Numbered from the stretch's first letter, positions 32,562 through 44,149 are shown. The stretch: 64,000 bases of DNA from Fistularia commersonii (GCA_037954325.1 JBBMNZ010000016.1:1112001-1176000), one strand, 5' to 3'. Made by a program: numbers and translations. Notes: generated from the letters alone by a model not told the origin.

Positions 32562-33597
32562 TTCTTCGAAATACCAAGTCGGTCAAGAAATCTGTCAATG
32601 TGTATTTTTTCCTCAAGCGCATTGTGATACTGCTCAGAAAAGTACTCCAGAGTCGTAGTAATACTTGTGTTATTGCAGTTGGCCTCCTCTGTGAAAGAGG
32701 AATTACTTCAAAAACCCCACCAGAAGTGGGTCAGCAGATTCGGGATTTGCAAGTTATGAAGTTGAATAAACAAAGATCTGCGCTGTGCCGCTTATCAGCC
32801 AGCATCTCTGATCACTGACTCACACACACACATACACACACACATACACACACAGGATGTGTGTCTCCTGAGAGCCAATCAGCCTGTCATCCATCAACAG
32901 CCTTCCATTCACGGTGACCCTGCCGCTGTGAAGCAACACGTAAAAACATGCAAGGCAGGGATTCTTGTGCCCAAACACACACCGCTGCTGACTGAAGACA
33001 CACACACACACACACATGCGCGCTCTCGATGATGGTGTCTGACCTGTCAGCGCACCAAAAGGCCCCTTTGTCCTTTGATAACCCCGGTCCTGCCTCCTAA
33101 CAAGCCGTGGCCTCGGCAGGAGCCCCGGGTTCGAAGGCCGGGTCCCAACAATGGACCTTCTTCTGGAGGAGGACGGCTCACCCTGGGAGCGGAAATCTGG
33201 GTCTCATCAGCTCCGCGCTCCCCTCTCCCATGATATTACATTTCCTCACGCTGTGATTCATTCTGCTTCCAGGATTCAAGAATTCAAGTGTCTCTGCTTC
33301 TTATCTGAGTTTCTTGTGTTATCATGCCGCCATTATTAACGTACCGCCTTTATGTTCCCTTACGTATTTACTTCTTGAGGGTGCGGACATTAAATGTCGG
33401 TCCAAGACATCGATGCGCAGAGTGTTTATCTTGGACAGATGTTTTATTGCAATTCAGTAACATATACTATCATCAAACCGGAGGTGGACAGGATTTCGCT
33501 ACTAATCTCTGTTCCTGTGTGAGAAAGCAGTGTTTTGAATGTTACCGGTTAAGATATTGGCCGCTTTTGGAGAGATAGGGTTCTCAGAGGTCACTTC
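32562..33597. other. Noncoding stretch with two CA clusters
   Basis: CA runs lie at 32820-32854 and 32999-33016. The rest is unique-looking. A 120-base segment at 33310-33430 is AT-balanced without recognised features. I see no gene. Confidence 0.4.
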
Positions 33598-33772
33598 TAA
33601 GAAGAATTTGGTTCCAGGATTTAGCCTCCTCTGGGGAACCTTTTTAGTTTTGCATTCCCACGAGCACTGAGGTACTATGATAGCAACTCCGCAAACCACC
33701 AAAGAAGAAGACGGCACTAGCGACATGGAGGGGAAGCTCCCATTGTTTTTATCTTCTCCCTGCACTGGGCAG

Positions 33773-33962
33773 AACCCTGTTAGCCGCAAGCTAACTCTGG
33801 ACTTATTCAGGTCTAACCCCCCCCACCCCCCATCCCAATTGACCGTTAGCTAACTCCGGATGTATTCTGGTCTAGAACCCTGTTAGCCGTTAGCTAACTG
33901 TGGACTTATTCTGGTCCAAAAACCCATTAGCTGTAAGCTACTCTGTAAGTATTCTGGTGCAG
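33773..33962 (+). repeat. Tandem repeat of about 45-60 bp, four units
   Basis: The units follow the pattern ccgttagctaactccggact, then tattctggtc. They begin near 33773, 33841, 33880 and 33923. Spacing is irregular because of a C-run at 33819-33834. Confidence 0.75.
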
Positions 33963-34103
33963 AATGTAGACGTTCCTCTGCGAGCACTTGAAACCCCGCT
34001 GAGGTGTAGCAGGCCAGAAGAGCCTGGACTTCTTTGTTGCTCCATTTCTCCCTACTTCTGTCCATTTTGTCCCAAGAGAACATCTGAGCAGTGACCAGGA
34101 TAG

Positions 34104-34416
34104 TTCAGCAGACTCTCACTACTTCGCGGCTCGGTTATTCCACCCTCGCTACTTCACAGATTATTTTTTTAATTTGCTTCACACGATTTATCATTCTTTA
34201 GTTAAATTTAAAATTTAGTTTAATTTCATAAAATAAATGAAATACAAGATCTCCTTTGCTAAACAAAGATACCCAGCATCGTGAAGTCTCGCTCCTACCA
34301 CTTTACCGGTAAAGGGTTGAGTGAGGTTTGTTGAGGGTGAATATTTCTGTAAATACCATCAAAATTATCACATCTCTACTTTGCGGAATTTCACTTTCGC
34401 AGGAACGTACATTGTA
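34104..34416 (+). mobile_element. pogo/Tigger MITE-like insertion
   Basis: The left part has actctcactacttcgcggct and tcgctacttcacagattatt. The right part has gtaaatatttctg-like text, accatcaaaattatcacatc, then ggaatttcactttcgcagg, the usual Tigger right-end style. No transposase frame survives. The left junction sequence is shared with 54609-54644. Confidence 0.6.
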
Positions 34417-34639
34417 TTAATAGATCTGGTAGTGGGCGTGGCTTAGGAATTCCACCATAACCTATGAGTTCCTGTGGAAACTTTAAAAAGTCCCTGCCTC
34501 GAAGGAGGAGCTAAGATGGTTCCAGGAGCTGAGGACCATAGTCCCTGGTTCCCCTGCTGGCCCACTGCAGAAGAAACCCCCTGGTTCCTGAAAAGATGCT
34601 AGCAAAAAGTTCCCACAGTGAGAGAGGGGGGCTTATGAG

Positions 34640-34787
34640 TGTAATACTTAAGTAAATATACTTAGTTACTTTCCAACTCCGAGCACTGATTTACCTGTGG
34701 CGCATCTCATGATACGGCGTGAACTTTCTTGCCGGTCGCTCACATGGGAGGGGACAACGGCAAGTTTGAGCGGGAACAGCAGGTGAG
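34640..34787. other. Possible transposon end
   Basis: The sequence acttaagtaaatatacttag is followed by ttactttccaactccgagca. This resembles the end of a common fish DNA transposon (reverse strand gtggaaagtaactaagta). Only one end is visible. Confidence 0.3.
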
Positions 34788-34804
34788 ACACACACACACA
34801 CACA

Positions 34805-34871
<67 letters not shown>
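34788..34871. repeat. (CA)n microsatellite
   Basis: An 84-base CA array with a single CT interruption is among the longest dinucleotide runs in the window. Confidence 0.95.
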
Positions 34872-34872
<1 letters not shown>

Positions 34873-34966
34873 GGACCAGAATAGCCTGAGTAGATGCTAG
34901 TCAGTCGCCCGGATCTGAATGAGGTTTACTGACATACACCAACACTGACTAGGAAAATTCATTCAT

Positions 34967-35098
34967 TCATTCATTCATTCATTCATTCATTATCTACTTG
35001 CTTATCCTGCACAACAGGTCACAGAAGGGCAGAGTCTATCCCAGCCGTTCATCCTGGACATCACGGGGCCATATGTAGAGCCATTCATCCATTCACCC
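34967..35098 (-). mobile_element. SINE-like repeat, tail part
   Basis: A pure reversed GAAT tail (about eight tetramers) is followed by atctacttgcttatcctgca, the tail region (cagagtctatcccagccg) and the beginning of the array (ccattcaccctc). It then passes into accctc hexamers and CA repeats. Confidence 0.65.
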
Positions 35099-35180
35099 TC
35101 ACCCTCACCCTCACCCTCACACACACACACACACACACGCACACACACGCATGCACGCACACACACATACACACACACGT
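35094..35180. repeat. (ACCCTC)n and impure (CA)n
   Basis: Four accctc hexamers are followed by about 60 bases of CA with GC interruptions. The hexamers probably grew from the accctct motif of the neighbouring SINE array. Confidence 0.85.
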
Positions 35181-35183
35181 ACC

Positions 35184-35655
35184 CTAAACCGTCCAAAATT
35201 CTCCCACACAACTCCCATTCTTATGTCCCTTCACTGGCTCCGGGTAACCGCCCGCATTAAGTTCAAGAGCCTGGTGATGGCCCTGTCATATCCTAAAGAT
35301 ATCAAACCACATGTCCCTACCCGTCCCCTCCAATCTGTCCACCCCATCACTCAGAGCCCCGAGCTGCCTATCAAACCGGTCTCGGCTCTTCTCGGTCTTG
35401 GCGCCTCAGTGGTGGAACGAACTCCCGGAAAAGGTCAGAACGGCGGGGTCACTCTTCACCAAGCACTACCCCACTAATCGCAGTTAGCCCCCCCTCAAAA
35501 AAAAAAGAAATGAATGTATGTATGTATATGGTTTTGAGATGGCGATTTGTGACTACTGAATACAACTACTGGTACTTTGGATCTTTGGTTATTGAATTGC
35601 TATTTTTCTAAGTTGCTTTGGATAAAAGTGTCTGCTAAATGACTGGAATGTACAT
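35184..35655 (+). mobile_element. LINE 3' end, Rex1/L2-like
   Basis: The frame reads LMSLHWLRVTARIKFKSLVM, then LPIKP and a degraded RxxWNxLP region. This is the C-terminus of a fish non-LTR reverse transcriptase, where LHWLPVxxRIxFK is the family signature. The 3' end is taagttgctttggataaaa, then gtgtctgctaaatgactg. The proline of LHWLPV is arginine here and the frame closes early, so it is dead. Confidence 0.75.
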
Positions 35656-35842
35656 CTGTTTGCATGTGCATTTTCCAGTTGTGCAGGAAATAAATCGCAT
35701 GCAAAGCAGTTAAATAATGAAACGTCTACATTCACTCTGTCATTCACAGATTCATTCATTCACTAAACTATCCATCCATTTACCCACAGGTCTTGCTTGG
35801 TGGTGTAATAATTGCCACTTTATGCACATGCAAATATATTGA

Positions 35843-36145
35843 GTAAGATCAACTTTATTGAGTCTTTTGTCACAGCAGCATAACAGATATAGTATCGATG
35901 AATGTGAATATAAATATAAATTAGAGACAATTAGAAGACAATTAAAAGAAAACAAAAGACATCCACAAATAAATAGAAGAGTGAACAACAACAACAATAG
36001 GGATAAGAACGGACAACAGAACAAACAAAAAAAGCAGCAAGGGTGAGAATAGACAACCAGGATACAACAAGGATAAACAAAAAGGATATGACAAAAATCA
36101 ACAAAAATTAGCAGGAATGATGAGAATGGTAACAGATATTTTAAC
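35843..36145 (-). mobile_element. LINE 3' tail (aatttcccct / aataaag type), minus strand
   Basis: In plus-strand order: taagatcaactttattgag, then tcttttgtcacagcagcata, then gacatccacaaataaataga, then ggacaacagaacaaac. This is the mirror order of the copy at 18290-18650. The aatttcccct block is lost. Confidence 0.7.
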
Positions 36146-37817
36146 CTCTCAACGAACCTCACTCAACCCTTTACCAACCTCTTACAAACTGGAGGCTATG
36201 AAGCCACTGATGTAATCAGGAGTCACGTCGGAGAAGTCGTCTCCTGCAAGAATGCGTGCCGGCTTCACTGCCTTTTCCACTTTGGTGTCATTAATTTCAG
36301 TTGGTGAAAAGCCCATAATGAATTTTAGCTTAATTTTACTCAATTTTTTTTCTTTTTTAGCTAAATTAGGGCTATTTTCCTCATGAAAAAAAAATGAAAT
36401 GCTGCAAAATACAATAAATCACAAGTCGAATTACAAAAAAAATCAGTTGTGAGGATCCACTGTATCCATCTTCTTCTTTTTGTAATAATGCGGGAAACAG
36501 CGCCACCTGTGGCAGTATTGGAAACTGCACTTGAAAACCTGTTGCCGCGAGGCCAGGTTTGAGACCGATGCTTCTCTTCAGCAAGGAAACCGAGGCGGAT
36601 CAATGCTTGTGGACACTTTTCAACACTTTTTGCTGCAGATAGAGCTGACCCTCCTGGTACCTGCTCCAGGAGGTCACCGCAAGGGTACACCCTACAAGTT
36701 CGGAGACAGTAGGTCCGATAGCGGCCGTACTCGGGGATCACATTTGGAATTGAAAATATGTGACCGGTGCGTTTCTACTGGAAACACTTGACCACGGCAA
36801 CCTCTGTTTCCTATCAGGCCGTGCGGAGAACAAGACGTGAGGCATCCGCTGGAGAGAGCGGAGAGCTTTAAATCATTTTGAGCGAGATCCATTTCAGGAA
36901 GGAAATTGGAAGAAAGGCAGAAATCCAGAAGGACAGACGGAGAAGCGGAGGAGGAAAAGCAGAGGCCGTAAAAAGAGGAGGAAATGCAGACTCCTGTTCT
37001 GTGTGAGACGGTTTGGCAGGAATGAAAAGTGGCAGGATCGTAAAAAAAAAAAAAAAAAAAAAAAATCCGGCCTTCAGTTTCCATCCAGCGTCCGACCACG
37101 CGGCGCGGTCACCACAACAAACACTCGTCTGCCCGCTGTTGCATTCCTTGGTCCTCACCTCCCTGCTCGTCCTCCTCGCTTCCTGAACCTGGAAGTCGGA
37201 GGCAACGCGTCGACCCAAAACCTCGGCGTCATCTGAAAAACGGCGAAAAACTCCTCGTCACGAGTTTTAATGGCGACCGACGGCGGCCAAGAACAATTTC
37301 CTGTCCTAACGTTATTCTCCCTTCACAAAGACGTTTGAGAGACGCCTTTAATTCTCGCTAATGACAAACAGCTGTGCATTCAATGTCACTTTCGCCCAAA
37401 TTCAACTCCTTCGTCTCTTCGTCTTCCTGCCCCCCCCAAAAAAACCAGCCCCGAAAAGCGTTGGTCCGAAAAAAAAAACCTGGTGGATGGCCGCCCTCCT
37501 CCATCCCCCGCCCACCCTTTGTGTTTAATGTCTCTGTCAACGCTTTGAAAGAGTCGGCGGTGTCGTGAAAAATGAGCCCGGGCTGCGCGGCGGAGGGAGG
37601 TGATTTCCCCTGAGCCGCTTGTAATTGTTTCAAGCTTGGACCAGACAGGACAAGAGCAGGAGGCCCGGCTCAGGAAGCCGGACAGGAAATGGTTTGGATT
37701 CAAGCGGAGCGGCGTGCTCCCTCCCCGGGCTCTGAGAGGCAGCGGAGATGTTTGGTGGGGATGTCCTGGAGCAGGAACCAAATCAGCAACTCTGACCCTC
37801 CTGCCATTGTTGATACA
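36146..37817. other. Noncoding stretch with poly-A
   Basis: An A-run of about 23 lies near 37041-37063, and shorter A or C runs at 37430-37480. The segment at 37560-37800 is GC-rich. I see no protein-like frame. The poly-A has no recognisable retrotransposon body next to it. Confidence 0.4.
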
Positions 37818-38652
37818 TTCTACTTCTTCTTCTTCTTCTCCTTTGGGCTTTTCCCTACAGGGGTCGCCACAGCAAATCAACCTTCTCCAGCTAACCCTAC
37901 TCACCATCAGTAACCTACTACACAAGAGCTTGAACAAACCATCTCAGTCATCACTTTTTCTAAATCATACATGTCCTGCACCCCTTTGACAAATGCTTCA
38001 TCTCCTTTGGGCTTTTCCCCTCAGGGGTCTCCACAGCCAATCAACATCTCCAGCTAGCCCTATTCACTGTATCCTCCACTCTCATACAAACTACCTTCAT
38101 ATCCTCTCTCACTCTCACTCATATCTTCTCTTTGGTCTTCCACTAGACCTCCAATTCCAGCATCCGTCTACCAATATTGTCATGATCCCTCCTCTGTAGA
38201 TGACCCAACCATCTCAGTCTGGCTTCTCTGACCTTCTCTCATCTAACAGCAGCATCTAACATGTTCTGTCCCTCTGATGGACTCATTCCTGATCCTATCC
38301 ACCCTGGTCACTCCCAGAGAGAACCTTAGCATCTTCATCTCTGCAACCTCCAGCTCTGCCTCTTGTCTTCTTGTCATTGCAACTGTTTGTAGACCATCTC
38401 ACCATTGTCTCCTCCACCTTTCCTTTCATTCTTGCTGATAGTCTTCTATCTCAAAGTACCCCTGACACTTTTCTCCACCCATTCCAACCTGCTCAAACCT
38501 GTTTCTGTACCTCTTCTCCACACTCTCCTACACTCTGGACTGTTGACCCCAAGTACTTGAAATCCTCCAACATCTTGATCACCACTCCCTGTAGCCTTAC
38601 TGTTCCACCTGGGTTCCTCTCATTCACACATATAGATTCTGTGCTATTGCTG
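37818..38652 (-). mobile_element. LINE reverse transcriptase C-terminus, RTE-like, 3' end duplicated
   Basis: This is a second minus-strand copy of the LINE at 15828-16845, with the same order of blocks (ctcctttgggctt, ggggtcgccacag, ctccaattccagcatccgtc, gatggactcattcctgatcc). Its 3' end also occurs twice (ggggtcgccacag at about 37860 and ggggtctccacag at about 38024). The first unit is internally shortened. All frames are broken. Confidence 0.8.
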
Positions 38653-39039
38653 ATACATATTTGCTGTTCTTACATATTGAAATTATATTGTAAAATTGAG
38701 ATGCACGATTGTCCCATCAGAAGAAGACCTCTTGACAGCCAAAAAACACTACGGGTTCAATGGAAATTTGGGTTAGAAGATCCCCTCCATTGCTCTTAGG
38801 AATGGACAAACATGAGCCACAGTGTCCTGTATCCCGCACCTTCACCCCTCTGGAGAAAGGAACCAGGCGGAGAATATCGCTGCAGAGCCATCACACCTCG
38901 GACACCTTTTTTTTTCTTCCACTCCGTAACCTCATGAATCCCCACAGCACCTCACACACCATCAACCACATCTACATCTGGTCAGCTTCCAGAAGACAGA
39001 TGACATCTTCATCAACATGAAGACTTCAATCATCTCAGG
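38653..39039. other. Noncoding stretch, possible repeat remnant
   Basis: The segment at 38780-38960 (gagccacagtgtcctgtatc, then ctggagaaaggaaccaggcg) has the feel of a degraded retroelement coding end, but I cannot place it. No open frame is convincing. Confidence 0.3.
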
Positions 39040-39453
39040 TCATGATCTGCTGCAAGTGAGGCACACTGCATACACACTGTATAGAATGTATACATTCTAT
39101 TTATACAATAGAAGACCTTCTAGAAGGCCTTGGTGTCACAACTCAAAATCTGAACAGTTGAAGCAACAGTTTCATCAACATATTTTTGCTAGAGCGCCTG
39201 AGAGTCTGACTCTGCAGGCCTCCAGGCAGATTTCTTTTACTTTGACCCTTCCTGGCAACAAATAATGGCTGAAATGTGATTGGTTCAATCCTTTAATATG
39301 AAAATACATGTCTGGAAGCAGCGCAACCAGGGAAAAAGCTATGAAAGGAAGCGGGCAGACCATTTGGAATATTTCTAAGTATTCACGGAAAAATATATTT
39401 TAAGTCTATTTTTTAGGACACCAGAGAAGGCTTTGCAGGCCGTGACGGCCCAC
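39040..39453. mobile_element. Probable hAT-type remnant
   Basis: The right end is gaaggctttgcaggccgtga, then cggcccaccattg, whose reverse begins CAATGGTGGGCC, close to a CAGTGGTGGGCC terminus. The interior has atggctgaaatgtgattggt and gaatatttctaagtattcac, text I recall from dispersed fish DNA transposons. The left boundary is unclear. Confidence 0.4.
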
Positions 39454-39472
39454 CATTGATATATATACATAG

Positions 39473-39481
39473 ACACACACA

Positions 39482-39529
<48 letters not shown>
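39473..39529. repeat. (CA)n microsatellite
   Basis: A CA array of about 57 bases has one CT interruption. Confidence 0.95.
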
Positions 39530-39532
<3 letters not shown>

Positions 39533-40402
39533 TGTGTGAAAACACTTTTGCCCCAAGAACTTAAAGGTAAAGCTCTATCTACGTTCAAGAGGAGAAAGAA
39601 AAGACCCCCGCCATTCGTCTTCTGGCTGAAAATGAATGCCCCTCCTCGCTTTCCCGGCTCCTCAGATGGGACCTGCGCCCACGGCCGGGGCTTTATTTAC
39701 CTCTTTACAGCGCCGGGGGAGGAGAACAAGCCTGATTTAGGCACTTGTTTCAATGCAAACGTCCCTCCAGGGTGAAAATGGCATTACTCACGCCACTCTG
39801 GGCTGAAAGGACGAGCGAGGGGGGCGATCCAAAGGCCTCCGCCGCCGCCTCATTAACTCCAGGGGCCGGACCACCGGCGTCAAGGAGGACGGTGGAGAGA
39901 GCAGGTGGAAATTAGAGGGGAAAGCGGGGACCCCCCCCAAGCAGAAGGTTCTCCTTCTTCTCGTCTCCTCCCTCGCTCCCCCTTCCCCTTCTACCAGCCA
40001 GGATTAGCCCAGCGGGACGTCGGCATTCCTTCTCTGCTGGTCGTCTTTGTGCAACATTCCCACTCCTCCCCAGTGTCCTCCTCCGTGCCCAGGAACCCAG
40101 CCGTCCCACAGATTCAAGTCGCCCCCTCCTCCTGCACCCGTTCCCAATATTCTACATCGTCTAAACACGAGAATATCTGCTCACCGATCCCGCGCAGAAG
40201 CCGCCCCTTTCGGGCAGGAGGTCGGCGGGGGGGGGGGGGGCTCCTCCTTTGATCCGGAATCCGTTGCGAAACTTCTGACAGCGACCAGTTGCGAGGTCTC
40301 CGCCAAAGGTCAAGATAACACGCGGTCAAGACCAGAGAAGACGGGAGGTTATTGTTACGGAGGTGTAATAACACGCTGTTTGCACGACGACATGACAATG
40401 TA
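39530..40402. other. Non-repetitive, GC-rich stretch
   Basis: The segment at 39640-40350 is GC-rich and unique-looking. It includes a G-run near 40228-40240 and a C-run near 39931-39938. I see no gene. Confidence 0.35.
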
Positions 40403-40541
40403 GGAGTCGCCTCGTGTTTTGGACCTGGAGGAACCCTGTGCAGACACGGAAAGAAGATTGTAGACTCCACGCAGGAAGGCCCCCTGTGGGAATCCAAAGC
40501 GGGAGGAAGCGCTAACCGCCGCACCAGCGCGCCGCCATGGC
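40403..40541 (-). mobile_element. SINE-like repeat, head and mid-part
   Basis: The mid-part in reverse (ttttggacctggaggaaccc) is followed by ggaaggccccctgtgggaat, the box-B region (gggaatccaaagcggg) and the head (gcgctaaccgccgcaccagc). The array and tail are absent. Confidence 0.65.
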
Positions 40542-42639
40542 CTAATACTCATCAGCCGACGGTTCCTCCCCCTGCAGATGTGGGGATCACGTTACAGACA
40601 AACACTGCTGGGTCTTCTCACGTGAGCGACATTCCACGTTAGCCAGCGTGGATCCCATTGGAGGAGGCCGGCGGACCAGCATTCCAGGATAAGGACGCAG
40701 AACCGCCACATTTCGGACTTTATATACCGATTAAAAACTGCGTTTCAAGATGACAATTGATATACGATAGCGCACTTTCATCTCCTCATTCATGCGGATG
40801 TATCACACGCCCCTCGCAAAAAGTGTCGATGATAGTTAATTACACGGTCGTCACTGTCGGCGGAGGGACAAGATAGCACCACACTGAAACCTCTCTCTTT
40901 TGAGTCCCGCCACAAACTGGCAGCTTCCAGCACACACCCTCTGCATGGGAACCGACCCCGGGTACCACTCGATCACTGCTCGCGGTCCAGGAAACTGGTG
41001 CCTTCAAGTGCAACATTGATACACCAGGGTGCGATACTTGATACTCCAGGATACATTATTGGCAACCAGGACCTGTGGAGCCAGTTTAAATACCTGGGTT
41101 CCCTGGTTTGGACTGACGGGGACGCCTTCCCAGATGCCCGGAAATCTGAAGTCAGTCACCGCAGGCCTCTGTGGCCCCAAAAGACCCATTTGCTTGAAGT
41201 GTGTTTTGGACCAGTTGCCCTTCAGGCTTTGAACATATGCCTGCAACAGTCAAACAGCAGCAGAGAAGCAATGGAGAAACTCCTCCTTCGGTGGCCTTGC
41301 ATGGTTAGATCACACCAGAAATGAAGACATGCAGGAAGCTATGAGGGCAGCACCAACGGAGGACATTGGTTTATGGTGGCAGGGTGATGTATGGAGAGCA
41401 ACTAGAAGTCAGCAAATCCCTGAGGGACACCAGCTCTGTGGAAGCCCCCGAGAAGCGATGGCCTTAGATAAGGCATACGACTCACAAATATCGCCTCTGA
41501 CAACGCTCATGATGGGAAAAGCGAACCATGCAGGAAAAAGGTGCCCTATCCCCAAATTAAAAGGCCTTCATACTATTTTAAAATTCAGACACTTCACTGC
41601 TTGAAAATGTGCTTCCTTCTCTGGGAAGACCTCCAAAGCACGCTGGGGGTCCACATTTGAATGGCATGACTGAACTACGTCTGCTTGTGCAGGATGTACG
41701 TTTGGAAAACCAGGAGGACAAAGGGACGCCTCAGAAGGGGCGGGCGACCAGCGCCTTTCTCAGGCGAAATGAGTTTCAGGCCCGAGGCCTGGATCCGTCA
41801 CTCCCTAATCCTTTCACCTAGCATTAACAGCTGCCCGTGAGAACACGCACCCGACGCGCACAGGCCTCTCTGCGTTTAACAGCAAAGCAGATAATAGGTT
41901 GCTTTGTTTTTTTTATTCAGATTCTTTCAGTCTCTATGGCGACTTGGCATCAGCGCGGCAAGAACACACCCCGCTCGTGTTAATTGCACACATCGGAACA
42001 TCCGCGCAACATCCAGGTCCCCCGGCGGCTAGGCTTACACAAGAGGGTCATTTTAATCAGGCGAACGCCAGGCCGACTAATCTCGGGGTCTTTGCCCGAA
42101 CGTAAACAGAGGATATCCCCGGGCTCAGCTGGGATCACATACCTGGAGTCATGGAAAGAGTCCCCTCTGGAACAATCACATGACCTTCTGCCCTCTTCGC
42201 CAACCTCTTCGCCAACCTCTCGCTCCAGTTCCGTCTAGCAGCGAGCCCAGGTGCAACCTCTACCCCGATAGTTGATGTTGGCCAACAGAAAAGATGTTTA
42301 ACCCCGCCATTCTTCATGTCTGCCCAGTCCGTGTCCCTCCCACAAACCCCCCCGTCTGAGCCTCTTCTTAAGTCCACAGAGACAACATGCACTTTGGAGG
42401 GTGAGGGGGTCACGGCTTCTCCCCAACCACTTTCACTCCGCAGAGCTCTGGTTTCCCTTTTTAAAACAATTTGAGAAGCAGAGGTGGAAAAAGTAAATAC
42501 TAAAGGGGGTTGCAGAGTCGCGATTCGTGAAATTGAGCTTAAAAACATCCGCGTCTCCGAGCCGGAACGTTCCCATGAATCCAGAAGACGAGCCATATCT
42601 GTCAGACGAGACACGTTCAAGTTTCATCACTCACCACAA
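40542..42639. other. Mostly unclassified noncoding stretch
   Basis: A segment at 41040-41330 may be a degraded LINE coding end: FKYLGSLVWTDGD can be read at about 41089-41125. It is too weak to call. The remainder, including GC-rich text at 41840-42480, shows no repeat or gene that I recognise. Confidence 0.3.
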
Positions 42640-42738
42640 TCTCTTCCCTTCGGGGGCCTCCACAGATCATCTGCCTCCATCTAACCCTCTCCATGCATCC
42701 TCTTCTCTTACATCAACTCACTCCCTGCGCTCTTTCTT
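42640..42738 (-). mobile_element. Short RTE-like LINE 3' end fragment
   Basis: The sequence cttcgggggcctccacagat, then catctgcctccatctaaccc matches the extreme 3' end of the LINE at 15828. It is about 100 bases long and directly abuts SINE tail sequence. Confidence 0.55.
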
Positions 42739-42739
42739 T

Positions 42740-42868
42740 CATTCATTTGTTATCTCGTCCGCTTTTCCTGTACTCAGGACACTGGCCAATCACAGGGCCA
42801 TATATAGAGACATGCAGGCATTCAACCCCTGAGAGGGTTGAATGAGAGGGTGAATGGTTGCATGTGTT
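42740..42868. mobile_element. SINE-like fragments in inverted arrangement
   Basis: The left part is minus-strand tail (attcatttgttatctcgtcc, then caatcacagggccatatata). At 42821 it turns into a plus-strand array unit (tgaatgagagggtgaatggt). The junction forms an 8-bp perfect hairpin, ttcaaccc-ctgaga-gggttgaa, at 42821-42842. Confidence 0.6.
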
Positions 42869-43061
42869 TATATAAATATAATCTGTTAAAATAATTTAAA
42901 TATTGCATATATGAAAGTGTCTGGCAAAACCTGGAACACATAATCACTGCATCATCTCATATCCCAAACACCTAATATTCTAAAAACTACAATTAATAGA
43001 AAAAAGGAAAAATATATGTATTAATAAATATATACTCATTAACCATTTCAAAACCACACAC

Positions 43062-43121
43062 AGATGAATGAATGAATGAATGAATGAATGAATGAATGAA
43101 TGAATGAATGAATGAATGAAT
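43062..43121. repeat. (GAAT)n microsatellite
   Basis: About 15 GAAT tetramers lie inside the AT-rich tandem block. The sister unit at 43333 has only two to three, so the array grew after duplication or contracted in the other unit. Confidence 0.95.
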
Positions 43122-43206
43122 GATTCCCACTTCATACAGATGTTTTTTGTCACTGGTATATTGTATGTAATTGAATATAAATACAAATGTAATGATATAT
43201 GATATA

Positions 43207-43302
43207 AACACACACATATATATATATACACATACACACAAACACACACGCACACACACACACACACACATACCCACACACACACATATATATATATATA
43301 TT
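43207..43302. repeat. Compound (CA)n/(TA)n microsatellite
   Basis: TA runs flank a CA core with TACA and GCAC interruptions over about 95 bases. Confidence 0.92.
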
Positions 43303-43744
43303 CATCCACCATTTTGTAACCCTTTACCACACAGATGAATGAATGATTCCCTCATGCGCACGTTTTTTTTACTGGTATATTATATAAAATGAATATAAAT
43401 ACAAATTTAACATGATAATCTAATGCAAATATTTCGTAAATGAAAGTGTCTAAAAAAAAAAAACTTATCATCTCTGAATTGTCCACATATCCCAAACACC
43501 TAAAAACTAGAATTCACAGAAAAAAATAGATGAATATATATATGTATATATTTTATATATACATATTCATTAACAAATTCAAAAGCACACACGCAGATGA
43601 ATGCCTGGCTTGTTGCCACCCTCCCTGTGGGCGATAACGTATCAACAGAGTCTGACTGTTTATCAACCTAAAGGCCTGAAGTGGCGACCAAGTTATCACT
43701 GTCTGGTTCGAGTGCAAGTACTGCAGATATTTAGTGTGTATCTG

Positions 43745-43771
43745 AGTGTGTGTCTGAGTGTGTGTGAGTGC

Positions 43772-43815
<44 letters not shown>
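43745..43815. repeat. (TG)n microsatellite
   Basis: Impure TG with GAGTG interruptions becomes a pure TG run of about 42 bases. Confidence 0.93.
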
Positions 43816-43818
<3 letters not shown>

Positions 43819-44149
43819 AGCAAGAGAGACAGTGCATGCTGTTTAGTTTGATTAGGATTAGCCATAATACCGCTTATATGAAATGCGGATTCATGCAAAG
43901 TTCAACTGTTAAACACCAGACCTTTATGTCGAAAACGCCGCGCTGGGTGGGATTCGCCGCCACCGCCTCAGCCCCCGTGGTGGAAGCGGGGGCGGAGGGG
44001 CCCTCGCTTGGAGGGCAGGAAAAGGCATCATTCGGAGGCTTTCATCAGTGAGCGTCATCAATCGTGGTTGTTGCTATTCTGGGGTCCCTTCGCGTCCCTC
44101 TTGTGAAAAGGACCGGAGCTTCTGACCGGACAAGTGCTCGATTTATAAA

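Larger units (their letters stand above)
33598..34593. mobile_element. Unclassified DNA-transposon-like element split by Tigger
   Basis: The left part has ttggttccaggatttagcct and ccaccaaagaagaagacggc. The right part has aagatggttccaggagctga and ends near ccccctggttcctg. These ggttcc-rich ends face each other, and I recall similar non-autonomous elements in other fish. The interior holds a short tandem repeat and a Tigger insertion. The superfamily is unresolved. Confidence 0.4.
42880..43610. repeat. AT-rich tandem block, period about 260 bp
   Basis: One subunit (gaaagtgtctggcaaaac, then catatcccaaacacctaa) lies at 42912 and again at about 43441. Another (cacacagatgaatgaatg, then tcactggtatattgtatg) lies at 43057 and about 43329, with a third start at about 43587. 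GAAT and CA/TA arrays have grown inside the units. Confidence 0.6.

Noticed and set aside
35094..35119. Interstitial telomeric repeat
   Set aside because: The hexamer is accctc rather than ccctaa and is explained by growth of the neighbouring SINE array motif.
37041..37063. Poly-A tail of a processed pseudogene or LINE
   Set aside because: No coding or retroelement body and no target duplication were found beside the A-run.
37386..37937. 183-codon open frame on the minus strand
   Set aside because: It includes homopolymer-derived residues and enters the 3' end of the LINE at 37818. There is no domain.
41040..41330. Possible LINE coding end (FKYLGSLVWTDGD)
   Set aside because: The match rests on one short motif, and the surrounding text does not continue in the expected order.
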